A stretch of 64,000 nucleotides of DNA from Gilliamella sp. Lep-s35 (lineage in GTDB: Bacteria > Pseudomonadota > Gammaproteobacteria > Enterobacterales > Orbaceae): assembly GCF_009795845.1 (NCBI RefSeq), contig NZ_WTEX01000004.1:1-64000 (forward strand), given 5' to 3'. The notes under the pieces are model-generated. The model saw only the letters and a program-made list of their open reading frames with translations, did not search any database and was not told the DNA's origin. A program made the translations under genes and the position numbers. This document shows, in pieces, positions 1 through 8,571 of the stretch; within the stretch, counting starts at the first letter, position 1; every line of letters begins with the position of its first letter.

Positions 1-83
1 TATGACGCCGATTGAATTTAAAACACAAAAACAGGCAGCGTGATTTTCTATGTGAGTTTTGTACTAAGTTTGGGGTATTTACA
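1..83 (+). mobile_element. IS3-family element, 3' end (truncated by window edge)
   Basis: Positions 2-43 read as the last 13 codons of a transposase (MTPIEFKTQKQAA then stop), the C-terminal ending typical of IS3-family OrfB integrases. The 40 bp after the stop, ending near 83 in ..TTACA, would be the right terminal repeat. Transposase homology on the opposite strand starts immediately after it, so this IS seems to have inserted into the IS30 remnant. Assignment rests on a short tail only. Confidence 0.45.
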
Positions 84-377
84 ATGCCGTTTTGTTGGGC
101 GTGAGTTTAATAGATATTGTATTTTCTTTATCTGTTCGTCGTCAACTAATGAAATGGCCGCTGACTTAGGTATAAACTGACGTATTAAGCCATTGGTGTT
201 TTCATTGTACCTCTTTGCCAGCTTTTATAAGGCTCCGCAAAGTATACGCTAGTATTTAAATAATGCTCAATAGCATGATGATAATTAAATTCGGTTCCAT
301 TATCAAAGGTGATGCTTTTAACCATTTTTTAAACGGCGTTAGCAATTTTATTATCATATCTTTCGTTTCGGAGGCGG
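84..377 (-). pseudogene. IS30-family transposase fragment, frameshifted
   Basis: The minus strand encodes the C-terminal catalytic half of an IS30 (Tra8-type) transposase: SITFDNGTEF, then HAIEHYLNTSVYFAEPY, then a stretch resembling the family's ERGxNENxNGLxRQ(F/Y), then LLNSRPTKR. It is broken twice. An A-run near 325-331 is one base short (A6 where A7 is needed), and one A is missing in the Gly-Thr-Asn codons near 213. The N-terminus is absent, and the C-terminus is cut by the IS3 end at about position 83. It is not a functional gene. Confidence 0.7.
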
Positions 378-407
378 TACGTTGATTGAGCTATCACAAA
401 CGAAAAT

Positions 408-439
408 AATTGCTATTTAATCAAACATAAATAGCAATT
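408..439 (-). terminator. Inverted repeat downstream of bamD
   Basis: A perfect 12-bp inverted repeat (AATTGCTATTTA / TAAATAGCAATT) with an 8-nt loop lies about 45 bp past the bamD stop. It is A/T-rich, and the minus strand continues into ATTTTCG, so it could be a weak terminator or mRNA end. The remainder of 378-482 shows no gene. Confidence 0.4.
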
Positions 440-482
440 AATGTTATGTAGAATAATGATTTGAGCTTAAATTTAAAACAGC

Positions 483-1277
483 CTAACCGCCATTAAAAAC
501 ACTAGTAAAGCCTGATAAAAACGATTTTTGTTCTTGTTTTGGCATGCTTTCAAGATTGGCTTGAATTAGCTGATCGATTTTTTGTGTTTCGTTAACTAAA
601 CCTAACTGGTTATAAGCATTACGCATTAACAGCAATGCTTCTTTAGTTGAATCGGTATCAGGAAACATTGATAGCATATCAGTCACACGATTAACTACCG
701 CTACATAGGCACCGCGTTTAGTATAAAACTGAGCTATTTTTAACTGATAGCGCGCTAATCTGTTTTTCAAAAACACAAGGCGTTTTTGCGCATCGGCCGT
801 ATATTGACTGCTTGGAAAACTTGATACTAAATAAGTAAAATCTTTAAATGCAGCAGCTGCATAATCAGCATCGCGGTCTGAACGATCAACGTTAAACCAA
901 CCTTGAATCATGTTATCATCTTGCGCCATATTTGAAATACCACGCATATAAATAACCCAATCAATATTTTGATGTGTTGGATTCAACTTTAAAAAACGGT
1001 CAATTGATGCAATCGCTAATGGTAAATCAGCTGACTTATAATAAGCATAAATCAAATCAAGTTGTACTTGTTGTGAATAAGGACCAAATGGATAGTTCTT
1101 GTCCATAGCCTCTAATACAGCAATACTAGATTTAATATTGCCATTTTCAAGATCTGATTTTGCTTTATTATAAAGCTCTATTTCCGGTACATTTTCAACA
1201 TCGGGTTTGGAAGACGTACAGCCAATTAGCAAGCCACTTAAAACAATTGCTAACAAAGAGTGTAAACGTAATTTCAT
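483..1277 (-). CDS. bamD: Outer-membrane assembly lipoprotein BamD
   Basis: Essential lipoprotein of the BAM complex, which folds beta-barrel proteins into the outer membrane. The 264-residue product has a lipoprotein signal peptide with lipobox LIGC (Cys20). It then shows the TPR-like helical repeats of BamD, for example ELYNKAKSDLENGN and a region containing PFGPYSQQVQLDLIYAYYKS. Length is slightly above the E. coli protein (245). It is transcribed divergently from rluD across a 92-bp gap, the same arrangement as in Escherichia, and this synteny supports the assignment. The start is the Met directly before a basic n-region. Confidence 0.95.
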   Translation of the reverse strand: MKLRLHSLLAIVLSGLLIGCTSSKPDVENVPEIELYNKAKSDLENGNIKSSIAVLEAMDKNYPFGPYSQQVQLDLIYAYYKSADLPLAIASIDRFLKLNPTHQNIDWVIYMRGISNMAQDDNMIQGWFNVDRSDRDADYAAAAFKDFTYLVSSFPSSQYTADAQKRLVFLKNRLARYQLKIAQFYTKRGAYVAVVNRVTDMLSMFPDTDSTKEALLLMRNAYNQLGLVNETQKIDQLIQANLESMPKQEQKSFLSGFTSVFNGG

Positions 1278-1369
1278 TCAGTTTTCAATCCAAATATAAT
1301 TAAACATTAAAGGCAATGATTGGTATATAATACTCTAAAACATAACAGCTTAAAATAGATAAATTACAC

Positions 1370-2344
1370 ATGCATAAGTTAAAATTATCAACCGAAATTG
1401 AACAAACCCAATTAGGGATGCGCTTAGATCAAGCTTTATCAGCGCTTTTTCCTGATTATTCACGATCAAGAATAAAAGATTGGATTGTCAATAATAAAGT
1501 CATTGTTAATGATGTTATTGTCAACAAACCTAAAGAAAGAGTATTAGGTGGTGAAAAAATCACAATCAATGCTGAAATCGAAGAAGAAACCTATCATCAA
1601 CCCGAAGATATAAAACTTGATATTGTTTACGAGGATGATGACATTTTAGTGATTAATAAACCTCGTGATTTAGTTGTGCATCCAGGTGCAGGCAATCCTG
1701 ATGGTACGGTATTAAATGCCTTATTGCATTATTATCCTGATATAGCACGCGTGCCGCGAGCAGGTATTGTTCATCGACTCGATAAAGACACTACAGGCTT
1801 AATGGTTGTTGCCAAAACCATTAATGCTCAGACCCATTTAGTTGATGCGCTTCAACATCGTGAAATTACACGGGAATATGAAGCTGTTGCCATGGGCATT
1901 ATCACTGCAGGAGGCACTGTTGATCAACCAATCACCCGTCACCCAACCAAACGTACTCATATGGCGGTATTTCCAACAGGAAAACCTGCCGTAACACATT
2001 ACAGAGTGATGGAAAAGTACCGCCTACATACTCGTTTACGCTTACGTTTAGAAACAGGCCGAACGCACCAAATTCGTGTACATATGGCGCATATTGCTCA
2101 CCCATTAATTGGCGATCCACTCTATGGCGGACGCCCAAGACCTCCTAAAGGTGCAAGCGAATCGTTTATTCAAACCTTGCGCGATTTTGATCGTCAAGCA
2201 CTGCATGCTACCATGTTACGTCTGTATCACCCTATTACAGGCGAACTTATGCAATGGAATGCTCCAATACCGCAAGATATGCAAACGCTAATTCAGGCCT
2301 TGCAAGAAGATACCGAACAACACAAAGACGAACTAGATTGGTAA
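1370..2344 (+). CDS. rluD: 23S rRNA pseudouridine synthase RluD
   Basis: Makes pseudouridines in helix 69 of 23S rRNA (E. coli positions 1911, 1915 and 1917). The 324-residue protein has an N-terminal S4 RNA-binding domain (about residues 15-75, MRLDQALSALFPDYSRSRIK) followed by the RluA-type synthase domain. The active-site motif HRLDKDTTGL is at 135-144, with catalytic Asp138. The family signature RLETGRTHQIRVH is also present. A good -10 (TATAAT, 1326-1331) lies upstream. The stop codon is 5 bp before pgeF, so the two genes are almost certainly cotranscribed. Confidence 0.95.
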   Translation: MHKLKLSTEIEQTQLGMRLDQALSALFPDYSRSRIKDWIVNNKVIVNDVIVNKPKERVLGGEKITINAEIEEETYHQPEDIKLDIVYEDDDILVINKPRDLVVHPGAGNPDGTVLNALLHYYPDIARVPRAGIVHRLDKDTTGLMVVAKTINAQTHLVDALQHREITREYEAVAMGIITAGGTVDQPITRHPTKRTHMAVFPTGKPAVTHYRVMEKYRLHTRLRLRLETGRTHQIRVHMAHIAHPLIGDPLYGGRPRPPKGASESFIQTLRDFDRQALHATMLRLYHPITGELMQWNAPIPQDMQTLIQALQEDTEQHKDELDW

Positions 2345-2349
2345 CCAAC

Positions 2350-3117
2350 ATGATAAAATCGATTTACCCATATTGGACAGCCCCCAAAAACGTCCATGCC
2401 TTGACCACAACACGAATAGGCGGTGTTAGTATGGCACCATTTACAAGCTTAAATATGGGAAGTCGAATAGGCGATAATTTAACGCATGTAACCCAAAACC
2501 GCCAGCGTGTTATACAGGCAGAACAAATACCTAGCGAACCCTATTGGTTAACTCAAACCCATAGCACCATAGTGTTAGACATATCGCAAAATCCTTTAAA
2601 AACGGCAACAGGTAACATTCCTAACCAAACGACAGAAGCCGACGGATCGTATACTAATCAACCCAAACAAGTGAGCGTTGTACTAACAGCCGATTGCCTG
2701 CCTGTCTTATTTTGTACAACCAAAGGTGACGAAGTTGCGGCAGCGCATGCAGGATGGCGAGGATTATGTAACGGAATACTGGAAGAAACCGTCAAAAAAT
2801 TTGCCTCGCCACCGTCAAATATCATTGCATGGCTTGGGCCAGCAATCAGCGCTAAAAAGTTCGAAGTTGGTATTGAAGTTAAGGAACAATTTGAAAGCAT
2901 TGACCGCAACGCAAAAACAGCCTTTAAATTAATTAACCCTATAGAACAAAAATATCTAGCCGATCTTTACTTAATTGCAAAACAACGCTTACAAGCAATG
3001 GGGGTAACTAAGATTTTTGGCGGTGATTTTTGTACTTATACCGAACAAGACACGTTTTTTTCATACCGTCGAGAAAGTAAGACCGGTAGGATGGCATCAA
3101 TGATTTGGTTCGAATAA
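2350..3117 (+). CDS. pgeF: Peptidoglycan-editing/purine nucleoside phosphorylase-like protein YfiH (PgeF)
   Basis: YfiH/LACC1-family protein. E. coli PgeF edits peptidoglycan precursors by removing wrongly placed serine, and homologues have purine nucleoside phosphorylase activity. The ATG at 2350 was preferred over an in-frame ATG at 2254 inside rluD. It gives a 255-residue protein of family length and leaves 5 bp after the rluD stop. The metal-site residues are visible as His71 (TQTHST), Cys116 (TADCLPV) and His133 (AAAHAGWRG). It sits between rluD and clpB as in E. coli, although queD-queE has been inserted before clpB here. Confidence 0.93.
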   Translation: MIKSIYPYWTAPKNVHALTTTRIGGVSMAPFTSLNMGSRIGDNLTHVTQNRQRVIQAEQIPSEPYWLTQTHSTIVLDISQNPLKTATGNIPNQTTEADGSYTNQPKQVSVVLTADCLPVLFCTTKGDEVAAAHAGWRGLCNGILEETVKKFASPPSNIIAWLGPAISAKKFEVGIEVKEQFESIDRNAKTAFKLINPIEQKYLADLYLIAKQRLQAMGVTKIFGGDFCTYTEQDTFFSYRRESKTGRMASMIWFE

Positions 3118-3185
3118 AAATTAATTTTGTTAATCTTACCTATTAAGTATTAACGATATTTTTTGTTTTTTAAAGTATTGGATTT

Positions 3186-3800
3186 TTATTCTATATTGGC
3201 AAACTTATGGCTTTGCACACTCAAAAACCATTTATTATCCAGTCGATTTTGGTTGATTTTTCCTAACAACTTTATTGTTTCAAACATATTAAACGTACCA
3301 TCTTTTTCACAAGGCGATAGATAATAGTGTTTGGCTTGAATATGAGTTTCAATATATTGGCAAAAATCGATAAAATCGGGGTGATTTTCAGCAACAATAC
3401 GCACCTCGTTAGCGGTGGATTGAACTATTTTTTGGTAACGTGATTGGTAGCAAAATTTAGGGCTAAGTGCAATGTAATCAACTAACGGATCGACCTTACC
3501 AAGCCCATTACTTTCAATGGCGATAAAATACCCCGCTTTTTTAAGTGGCAAAAGCAATTCAGGTAACGCTTTAACCATGGTTGGCTCGCCGCCAGTAATT
3601 ATGATATTTTTAGTTTTAAATTCGCTCACTTTGTCAAGCAGTTCCGCCAACGAAAAGCGAGTAAACTGACGAAAATTAGTATCACACCAAGCACAATTCA
3701 AATTGCACCCAGCAAAACGGATAAAAACCGCAGGCATGCCAGTATTATAACCTTCGCCCTGTAAAGATTCGAAGATTTCAACAATACGAAACTCAACCAT
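3186..3800 (-). CDS. queE: 7-carboxy-7-deazaguanine synthase QueE
   Basis: Radical-SAM enzyme converting 6-carboxytetrahydropterin to 7-carboxy-7-deazaguanine in the preQ0/queuosine pathway. The product has 204 residues, compact for the family. It contains the substrate-loop motif SLQGEG near residue 12 and the FeS cluster motif CNLNCAWC (Cys32, Cys36, Cys39), the CxxxCxxC spacing of this class. A GGEP motif follows at ITGGEPTM. The gene begins 1 bp after the queD stop, so the two consecutive pathway enzymes form an operon. It converges on pgeF with a 68-bp A/T-rich gap. Confidence 0.95.
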   Translation of the reverse strand: MVEFRIVEIFESLQGEGYNTGMPAVFIRFAGCNLNCAWCDTNFRQFTRFSLAELLDKVSEFKTKNIIITGGEPTMVKALPELLLPLKKAGYFIAIESNGLGKVDPLVDYIALSPKFCYQSRYQKIVQSTANEVRIVAENHPDFIDFCQYIETHIQAKHYYLSPCEKDGTFNMFETIKLLGKINQNRLDNKWFLSVQSHKFANIE

Positions 3801-3801
3801 A

Positions 3802-4224
3802 TTAACTCCGACGATATTCGCAATACGAAGTGGGGGTTTCCCATAATTTGATCATCGAAACAGGCAAATATTGCGACAGATGATCGAAAATAAACTGACT
3901 CATCCCTTCGGCCGTTGTTCGGCAAGGAAAGGCAAAAATCTTGCGATCCATTTCTTGCAGTAACGACGCAATACGGCACTCATTAGGATTATTTTGATTA
4001 TAAAGATAAGCATGGTCGAGAGAATCAACAATATACTGTTTAACGATTTGCTTTAAATCGGCATAATCCATGACCATATCTTGGCTTGAACCGCTATCAA
4101 TAAGATCACCGCTGACTTCGACTAATAAACGGTAAGTATGACCGTGCAGATTGTGACATTTCTTATTATGCCCGTCTAACATATGACAAGCATCAAATTG
4201 AAATTCTTTGGCTATTTTGAACAT
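3802..4224 (-). CDS. queD: 6-carboxytetrahydropterin synthase QueD
   Basis: Converts dihydroneopterin triphosphate to 6-carboxytetrahydropterin, the step before QueE. The 140-residue protein has the zinc ligands His14, His27 and His29 (in HNLHGHTY) and the catalytic Cys23 expected of the PTPS/QueD family. A DSLDHAYL segment supplies further active-site residues. The start is fixed by a short Shine-Dalgarno (AGGA) and by homology from the first residue. It is the first gene of the queD-queE unit, behind a strong promoter and a structured leader. Confidence 0.95.
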   Translation of the reverse strand: MFKIAKEFQFDACHMLDGHNKKCHNLHGHTYRLLVEVSGDLIDSGSSQDMVMDYADLKQIVKQYIVDSLDHAYLYNQNNPNECRIASLLQEMDRKIFAFPCRTTAEGMSQFIFDHLSQYLPVSMIKLWETPTSYCEYRRS

Positions 4225-4229
4225 GTTGT

Positions 4230-4270
4230 ATTCCTAGTTTTTTTGCGTGGGATGGGTTACGAACCACGGT
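4230..4270 (-). promoter_or_regulatory. Candidate preQ1-I riboswitch in the queD leader
   Basis: On the minus strand, CGUGG (4268-4264) can pair with CCACG (4250-4246) around a loop beginning UUCGUAACC. This is followed by an A-rich tail reading AAAAAAACUAGGA that runs into the ribosome-binding site 10-15 nt before the queD start. Short hairpin, C-rich loop, A-rich tail and an AGG able to meet loop C residues are the hallmarks of preQ1 class I riboswitches, and the downstream genes make preQ1 precursors. The second helix is imperfect and the loop does not match the textbook consensus everywhere. Confidence 0.45.
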
Positions 4271-4302
4271 TAGATAATCTAACAAAATAAAAAGGGAGCA
4301 CT

Positions 4303-4331
4303 ACTATAATCGATAAACGGCAATTTGTCAT
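4303..4331 (-). promoter_or_regulatory. Sigma70-type promoter of queD-queE
   Basis: On the minus strand there is a -35 ATGACA (4331-4326), a 17-bp spacer and a -10 TATAGT (4308-4303), each 5/6 to consensus. Predicted transcription starts near 4296, giving a leader of about 70 nt that contains the possible riboswitch. Confidence 0.65.
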
Positions 4332-4462
4332 TTTCACTGGTTAATTAAATGATATTTATTGACTATAGTTATTCTTACTACCACTTTATTTTAGCATTGA
4401 TTAAGCCTAAACTAGTAAATGATTTTGTTGTACAAATTTTATAAAAATATTCTTCCCCCGAT

Positions 4463-4490
4463 CTTGAAAATTATTCTTCCACACTCATTT
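4463..4490 (+). promoter_or_regulatory. Sigma32 heat-shock promoter of clpB
   Basis: A perfect -35 CTTGAAA (4463-4469) is followed 13 bp later by ACTCATTT (4483-4490), 6/8 to the sigma32 -10 consensus CCCCATnT. It lies 70 bp before the clpB start. ClpB is a classic heat-shock gene, which supports the reading. Confidence 0.65.
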
Positions 4491-4559
4491 AGTGATCAAT
4501 GCAAATGGTATAAATGTATTAAGCATTTACACCAAATCTATTGCTCAGGAGATTAAACT

Positions 4560-7133
4560 ATGAGGTTAGATAAACTTACCAACAAATTTCAACAAGCTTT
4601 AGCTGATGCACAATCGCTAGCATTAGGTAAAGACAATCAATATATCGAGCCAGTGCATGTCCTAACAGCCATGCTCAACCAAGAAGGTAGCAGCGTTGCG
4701 CCATTATTGAATGCAGCGGGCGCTAATGCGGCTATTTTACAGCAAGAACTAACACAAGCGATTGACCGATTACCACAAGTTCAAGGTGTCGGGGCTGATG
4801 TATTGCCATCACAAGAATTTATTCGTGTCTTAAATTTGTGTGACAAATTAGCGCAAAAAAATGGCGATAGCTATATTTCGTCAGAACTCTTTATACTTGC
4901 CGCTTTAGAAGACAAAGGCAGCCTAGGCGATATCCTTAAAAAATCAGGCATCAATAAAGACAAATTTAGCCAAGCAGTTAACCAAGTAAGAGGGAGCGAT
5001 AACGTGAACGATCCTAATGCCGAAGATCAACGAGGCGCACTTAAAAAATACACCATTGACTTAACTGAACGTGCAGAGCAAGGTAAGTTAGATCCTGTAA
5101 TTGGTCGTGATGAAGAAATTCGTCGTACCATTCAAGTATTACAACGCCGAACCAAAAACAACCCTGTACTTATTGGTGAACCGGGTGTAGGTAAAACCGC
5201 CATTGTTGAAGGGCTTGCGCAACGCATTGTCAACCGCGAAGTGCCTGAAGGTTTGCGTAACAAACGTGTTTTATCGTTAGACATGGGCGCATTAATTGCG
5301 GGTGCAAAATACCGTGGTGAATTTGAAGAACGCTTAAAAGCGGTACTTAAAGATTTAGCCAAAGAAGAAGGGCGCATCATCCTATTTATTGACGAAATCC
5401 ACACCATGGTCGGTGCAGGTAAAAGCGACGGCGCAATGGATGCAGGTAACATGTTAAAGCCAGCATTAGCGCGTGGTGAATTACACTGCGTTGGGGCAAC
5501 CACACTTGACGAATATCGCCAATATATTGAAAAAGATCCAGCGTTAGAACGTCGCTTTCAAAAAGTCTACGTTGCTGAACCAACAGTAGAAGACACGATT
5601 GCTATTTTACGCGGATTAAAAGAACGCTACGAATTGCACCACCATGTACAAATTACCGATCCTGCGATCGTAGCTGCGGCAACTTTGTCGCATCGATATA
5701 TCTCAGATCGTATGCTACCAGATAAAGCGATAGACCTTATTGACGAAGCCGCATCAAGCATTCGTATGCAAATGGACTCTAAACCTGAATCTTTAGATCG
5801 CCTTGAAAGACGTATTATCCAACTTAAATTGGAACAACAAGCACTCAAAAAAGAATCAGACGATGCCAGTAAAAAACGTCTTGAAATGTTAAATGAAGAG
5901 CTTACAGAAAAGGAAAAACAGTACGCATCGCTCGAAGAAGAATGGAAATCTGAAAAGGCTGCTGTTTCAGGCACACAAAACATTAAAGCCGAATTAGAAA
6001 AAGCACGCACTGAAATAGAACAAGCGCGCCGAGCAGGCGATCTCAGTAAAATGTCCGAATTACAATACGGCAAAATACCCGAGCTTGAAAAGAAACTCGC
6101 CTCGGCAACGCAGTTAGAAGGCAAAACCATGAAGTTATTGCGTAACAAAGTGACCGATAACGAAATTGCCGAAGTGCTATCAAAAGCAACAGGCATTCCT
6201 GTTTCAAGAATGCTCGAAAGCGAAAAAGAAAAATTATTACATATGGAAGATGCGCTACACAAACGCGTTATTGGTCAACAAGAAGCGGTTGTTGCGGTTG
6301 CCAATGCGATTCGACGTAGTCGTGCTGGGTTATCAGACCCGAACAAACCAATTGGATCATTCCTATTTTTAGGACCAACGGGTGTCGGTAAAACCGAACT
6401 ATGCAAATCGCTTGCTAACTTTATGTTTGACAGCGAAGATGCTATGGTGCGAATTGATATGTCTGAATTTATGGAAAAACACTCAGTCGCACGTTTAATC
6501 GGTGCGCCTCCGGGGTATGTGGGTTATGAAGAAGGGGGTTACTTAACCGAAGCGGTAAGACGTCGCCCTTATTCGGTCGTTTTACTTGACGAAGTTGAAA
6601 AAGCGCATCCTGATGTGTTTAATATCCTACTACAGGTGTTAGACGATGGACGCTTAACCGACGGGCAAGGTCGCACTGTTGATTTCCGTAACACGGTTAT
6701 CATCATGACATCAAACTTAGGATCTGACCTAATTCAAGGTCAAGTTGATCTAAGTTATAACGAAATGAAAGCACTGGTTATGACCGTTGTAGCTAAACAC
6801 TTTAGACCAGAATTTATCAATCGAATTGATGAAACTGTCGTGTTCCACCCACTTGGACAAGAAAGCATCAAAGCGATTGCCAAAATTCAATTAGCACACG
6901 TTGAAAAACGTTTAGATGAACGCGGTTACCAAATGGATATTTCAGATGCGGCGTTAGAACATCTTGCCAAAGTGGGCTTTGACCCAATTTATGGTGCAAG
7001 ACCACTAAAACGCGCAATACAACAAGAGATCGAAAATCCATTAGCGCAACAAATATTGTCAGGCAAATTAGTTCCGGGTAAAGCTATTGAGCTGGATTTA
7101 GTGGGTGACAATATTGAAGCGAAACAGCAATAA
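4560..7133 (+). CDS. clpB: Protein disaggregase ClpB
   Basis: Hsp104-family AAA+ hexamer that threads aggregated proteins for refolding with DnaK. The 857-residue product has the full family plan. The N-terminal Clp repeat domain covers about 1-145. AAA-1 has Walker A GEPGVGKT at 206-213 and the Walker B region [10 protein letters not shown] long coiled-coil middle domain runs through about 410-525. AAA-2 has GPTGVGKT at 605-612, followed by the C-terminal D2 small domain. Length matches E. coli (857). AGGAG precedes the ATG. It has its own heat-shock promoter and a strong terminator, so it is monocistronic. Confidence 0.97.
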   Translation: MRLDKLTNKFQQALADAQSLALGKDNQYIEPVHVLTAMLNQEGSSVAPLLNAAGANAAILQQELTQAIDRLPQVQGVGADVLPSQEFIRVLNLCDKLAQKNGDSYISSELFILAALEDKGSLGDILKKSGINKDKFSQAVNQVRGSDNVNDPNAEDQRGALKKYTIDLTERAEQGKLDPVIGRDEEIRRTIQVLQRRTKNNPVLIGEPGVGKTAIVEGLAQRIVNREVPEGLRNKRVLSLDMGALIAGAKYRGEFEERLKAVLKDLAKEEGRIILFIDEIHTMVGAGKSDGAMDAGNMLKPALARGELHCVGATTLDEYRQYIEKDPALERRFQKVYVAEPTVEDTIAILRGLKERYELHHHVQITDPAIVAAATLSHRYISDRMLPDKAIDLIDEAASSIRMQMDSKPESLDRLERRIIQLKLEQQALKKESDDASKKRLEMLNEELTEKEKQYASLEEEWKSEKAAVSGTQNIKAELEKARTEIEQARRAGDLSKMSELQYGKIPELEKKLASATQLEGKTMKLLRNKVTDNEIAEVLSKATGIPVSRMLESEKEKLLHMEDALHKRVIGQQEAVVAVANAIRRSRAGLSDPNKPIGSFLFLGPTGVGKTELCKSLANFMFDSEDAMVRIDMSEFMEKHSVARLIGAPPGYVGYEEGGYLTEAVRRRPYSVVLLDEVEKAHPDVFNILLQVLDDGRLTDGQGRTVDFRNTVIIMTSNLGSDLIQGQVDLSYNEMKALVMTVVAKHFRPEFINRIDETVVFHPLGQESIKAIAKIQLAHVEKRLDERGYQMDISDAALEHLAKVGFDPIYGARPLKRAIQQEIENPLAQQILSGKLVPGKAIELDLVGDNIEAKQQ

Positions 7134-7147
7134 CACACCAAAACAAC

Positions 7148-7172
7148 AAACCGACCTAAAGGGTCGGTTTAA
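7148..7172 (+). terminator. Rho-independent terminator of clpB
   Basis: A perfect 9-bp stem (AAACCGACC / GGTCGGTTT) with a 5-nt loop lies 15 bp after the clpB stop. A second small hairpin (GCCACT/AGTGGC) follows at about 7174-7190. Confidence 0.75.
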
Positions 7173-7261
7173 GGCCACTGTTAAAGTGGCATTTCACTGC
7201 TTTTCAATAATGCTAAAATTCAAATAAAATAGGATAAGGGAATAGTAAGATAACAATTAAT

Positions 7262-7804
7262 ATGTTAACTAGGAATCAAAAGCTATCTGATTTTGAAGAT
7301 GTAATAACGTTCTTTGATAAGATTTATGAGTGTATCCCTTGCGAATCAGATCTAAGCACAAAACTGAAACGAAATGCCTTCTATGCTTTTGTTATCATTC
7401 ATACCATTAGTAATTGGCAAAGCGATGGTTGGTGTAATCTTCTATGGAATTATGCTACAGCAAAATATGTTGTACCCGCAATGAAAGCAGTAAACTTACC
7501 ACAAATTGCAGATGTTTTGAACAAGTAGAACAAACTTATTCCTTTTCCTATTCTGAATGTGAAAACGAGAAAGAATTATGCAGTTTAGGCAATTTTATTC
7601 AAAACCCACGGCAAAAGCGCAAATACATTACGTCAGAAAGGCTGCTAGCCATATCAGAAGAACAACGTCAAGCCTATTCAAAAAATTTCCTCGATAAATT
7701 AATTGCAAATATTAGATGATTTGGTTACCCCTTTATGGGATTATCAAGCCGCAGAACAAGAAATTTGGCAACCTGTAATTAATTTCATAAATCAACATAA
7801 ATAG
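7262..7804 (+). pseudogene. Frameshifted hypothetical gene (about 180 codons)
   Basis: Three consecutive open segments join into one acidic protein of about 180 residues. 7262-7525 begins MLTRNQKLSDFEDVITFF and includes NWQSDGWCNLLWNYATAKYVV. The second segment, in the next frame, includes QTYSFSYSECENEKEL, and the third ends PVINFINQHK at 7804. Restoring T5 for the T4 run near 7509-7512 gives ADVFEQVEQ. Removing a duplicated AATT near 7698-7705 gives LDKLQILDDL. The N-terminal part loosely resembles DUF4375/DMP19-type proteins, but I do not assign a function. Confidence 0.6.
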
Positions 7805-7841
7805 ATTGAAACCCAACAGAAAGCAGATACATTGCTAAAAG

Positions 7842-8571
7842 AGACCCTATAAATAAATTTTTGTATTTGCTGATTTTTAAACTACTCTATTGAGTAAAAA
7901 AAGAAGTAAATACAAATGGACTAAAAAAGACTAAAAGAAATGGCAGCCGAGCTTGCCAAAGGAATAAAAACCCAAAAAGATTTAGGTAAATTAACCGGTT
8001 TTATGAATAAACTGATTATCGAAACAGCCTTAAATGCTGAAATGACCGAACATCTTGGACATAAAAAAATCAGAAGAAACATGGCAGTAATAGCCGCAAT
8101 GAGTATAGTAAAAAGATGGTTATTTGTGATGATGGAGAGATAGAGCTGACCATTGCTCGTGACAGGGAAAGCCATTTTGAACCACAGCTCATCAAAAAAC
8201 ATCAAACGCGAATCGATAAAATCAATCATCAAATCTTATTTTTGTACGCTAAAGGCATGACCACAAGAGAAATTATGGATACGTTCAAAGCAATTTTTGT
8301 TTATCCGCAAGATATCAGTAAGGCGATTTACACAACTAACACGATAGAGTCACTTAATAGCGTCATTCGCACGCTATTAAAAAACGTAAAGTTTTTCCAA
8401 CAGATGATGCGGAGAAAAAGGTGATCTATTTAGCGATACAACAAGCATCTAAAAAATGGACAATGCCAATTAAAAATTGGAAAAGTGCGATGAGTCGATT
8501 TATGATAGAATTTGGTGACCGAGTTCATGGTCACCTTTAACGGGTAAATACACAAAATTTGGGATGGGTAT
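7842..8571 (+). mobile_element. Deleted IS256-family insertion sequence
   Basis: Imperfect terminal inverted repeats (left about 7842-7872; right about 8542-8571, sharing AAATTTT.GTATTT) flank a broken mutator-type transposase. The N-terminal part begins MAAELAKGIKTQKDLGKL. A lost base near 8086 shifts the frame to GNSRNEYSKKMVICDDGEIE. An internal deletion removes the catalytic middle, joining DTFKAIF to DISKAIYTTNTIESLNSV. An A7-to-A6 contraction near 8375 separates the C-terminal part that ends EFGDRVHGHL at 8540. At about 730 bp it cannot transpose itself. Its right end abuts the stop codon of the MATE gene. Confidence 0.8.

Noticed and set aside
2254-2349. Longer pgeF start inside rluD (32 extra residues)
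   Set aside because: The extra part is rluD read in another frame; the ATG at 2350 matches the family length and sits 5 bp after the rluD stop.
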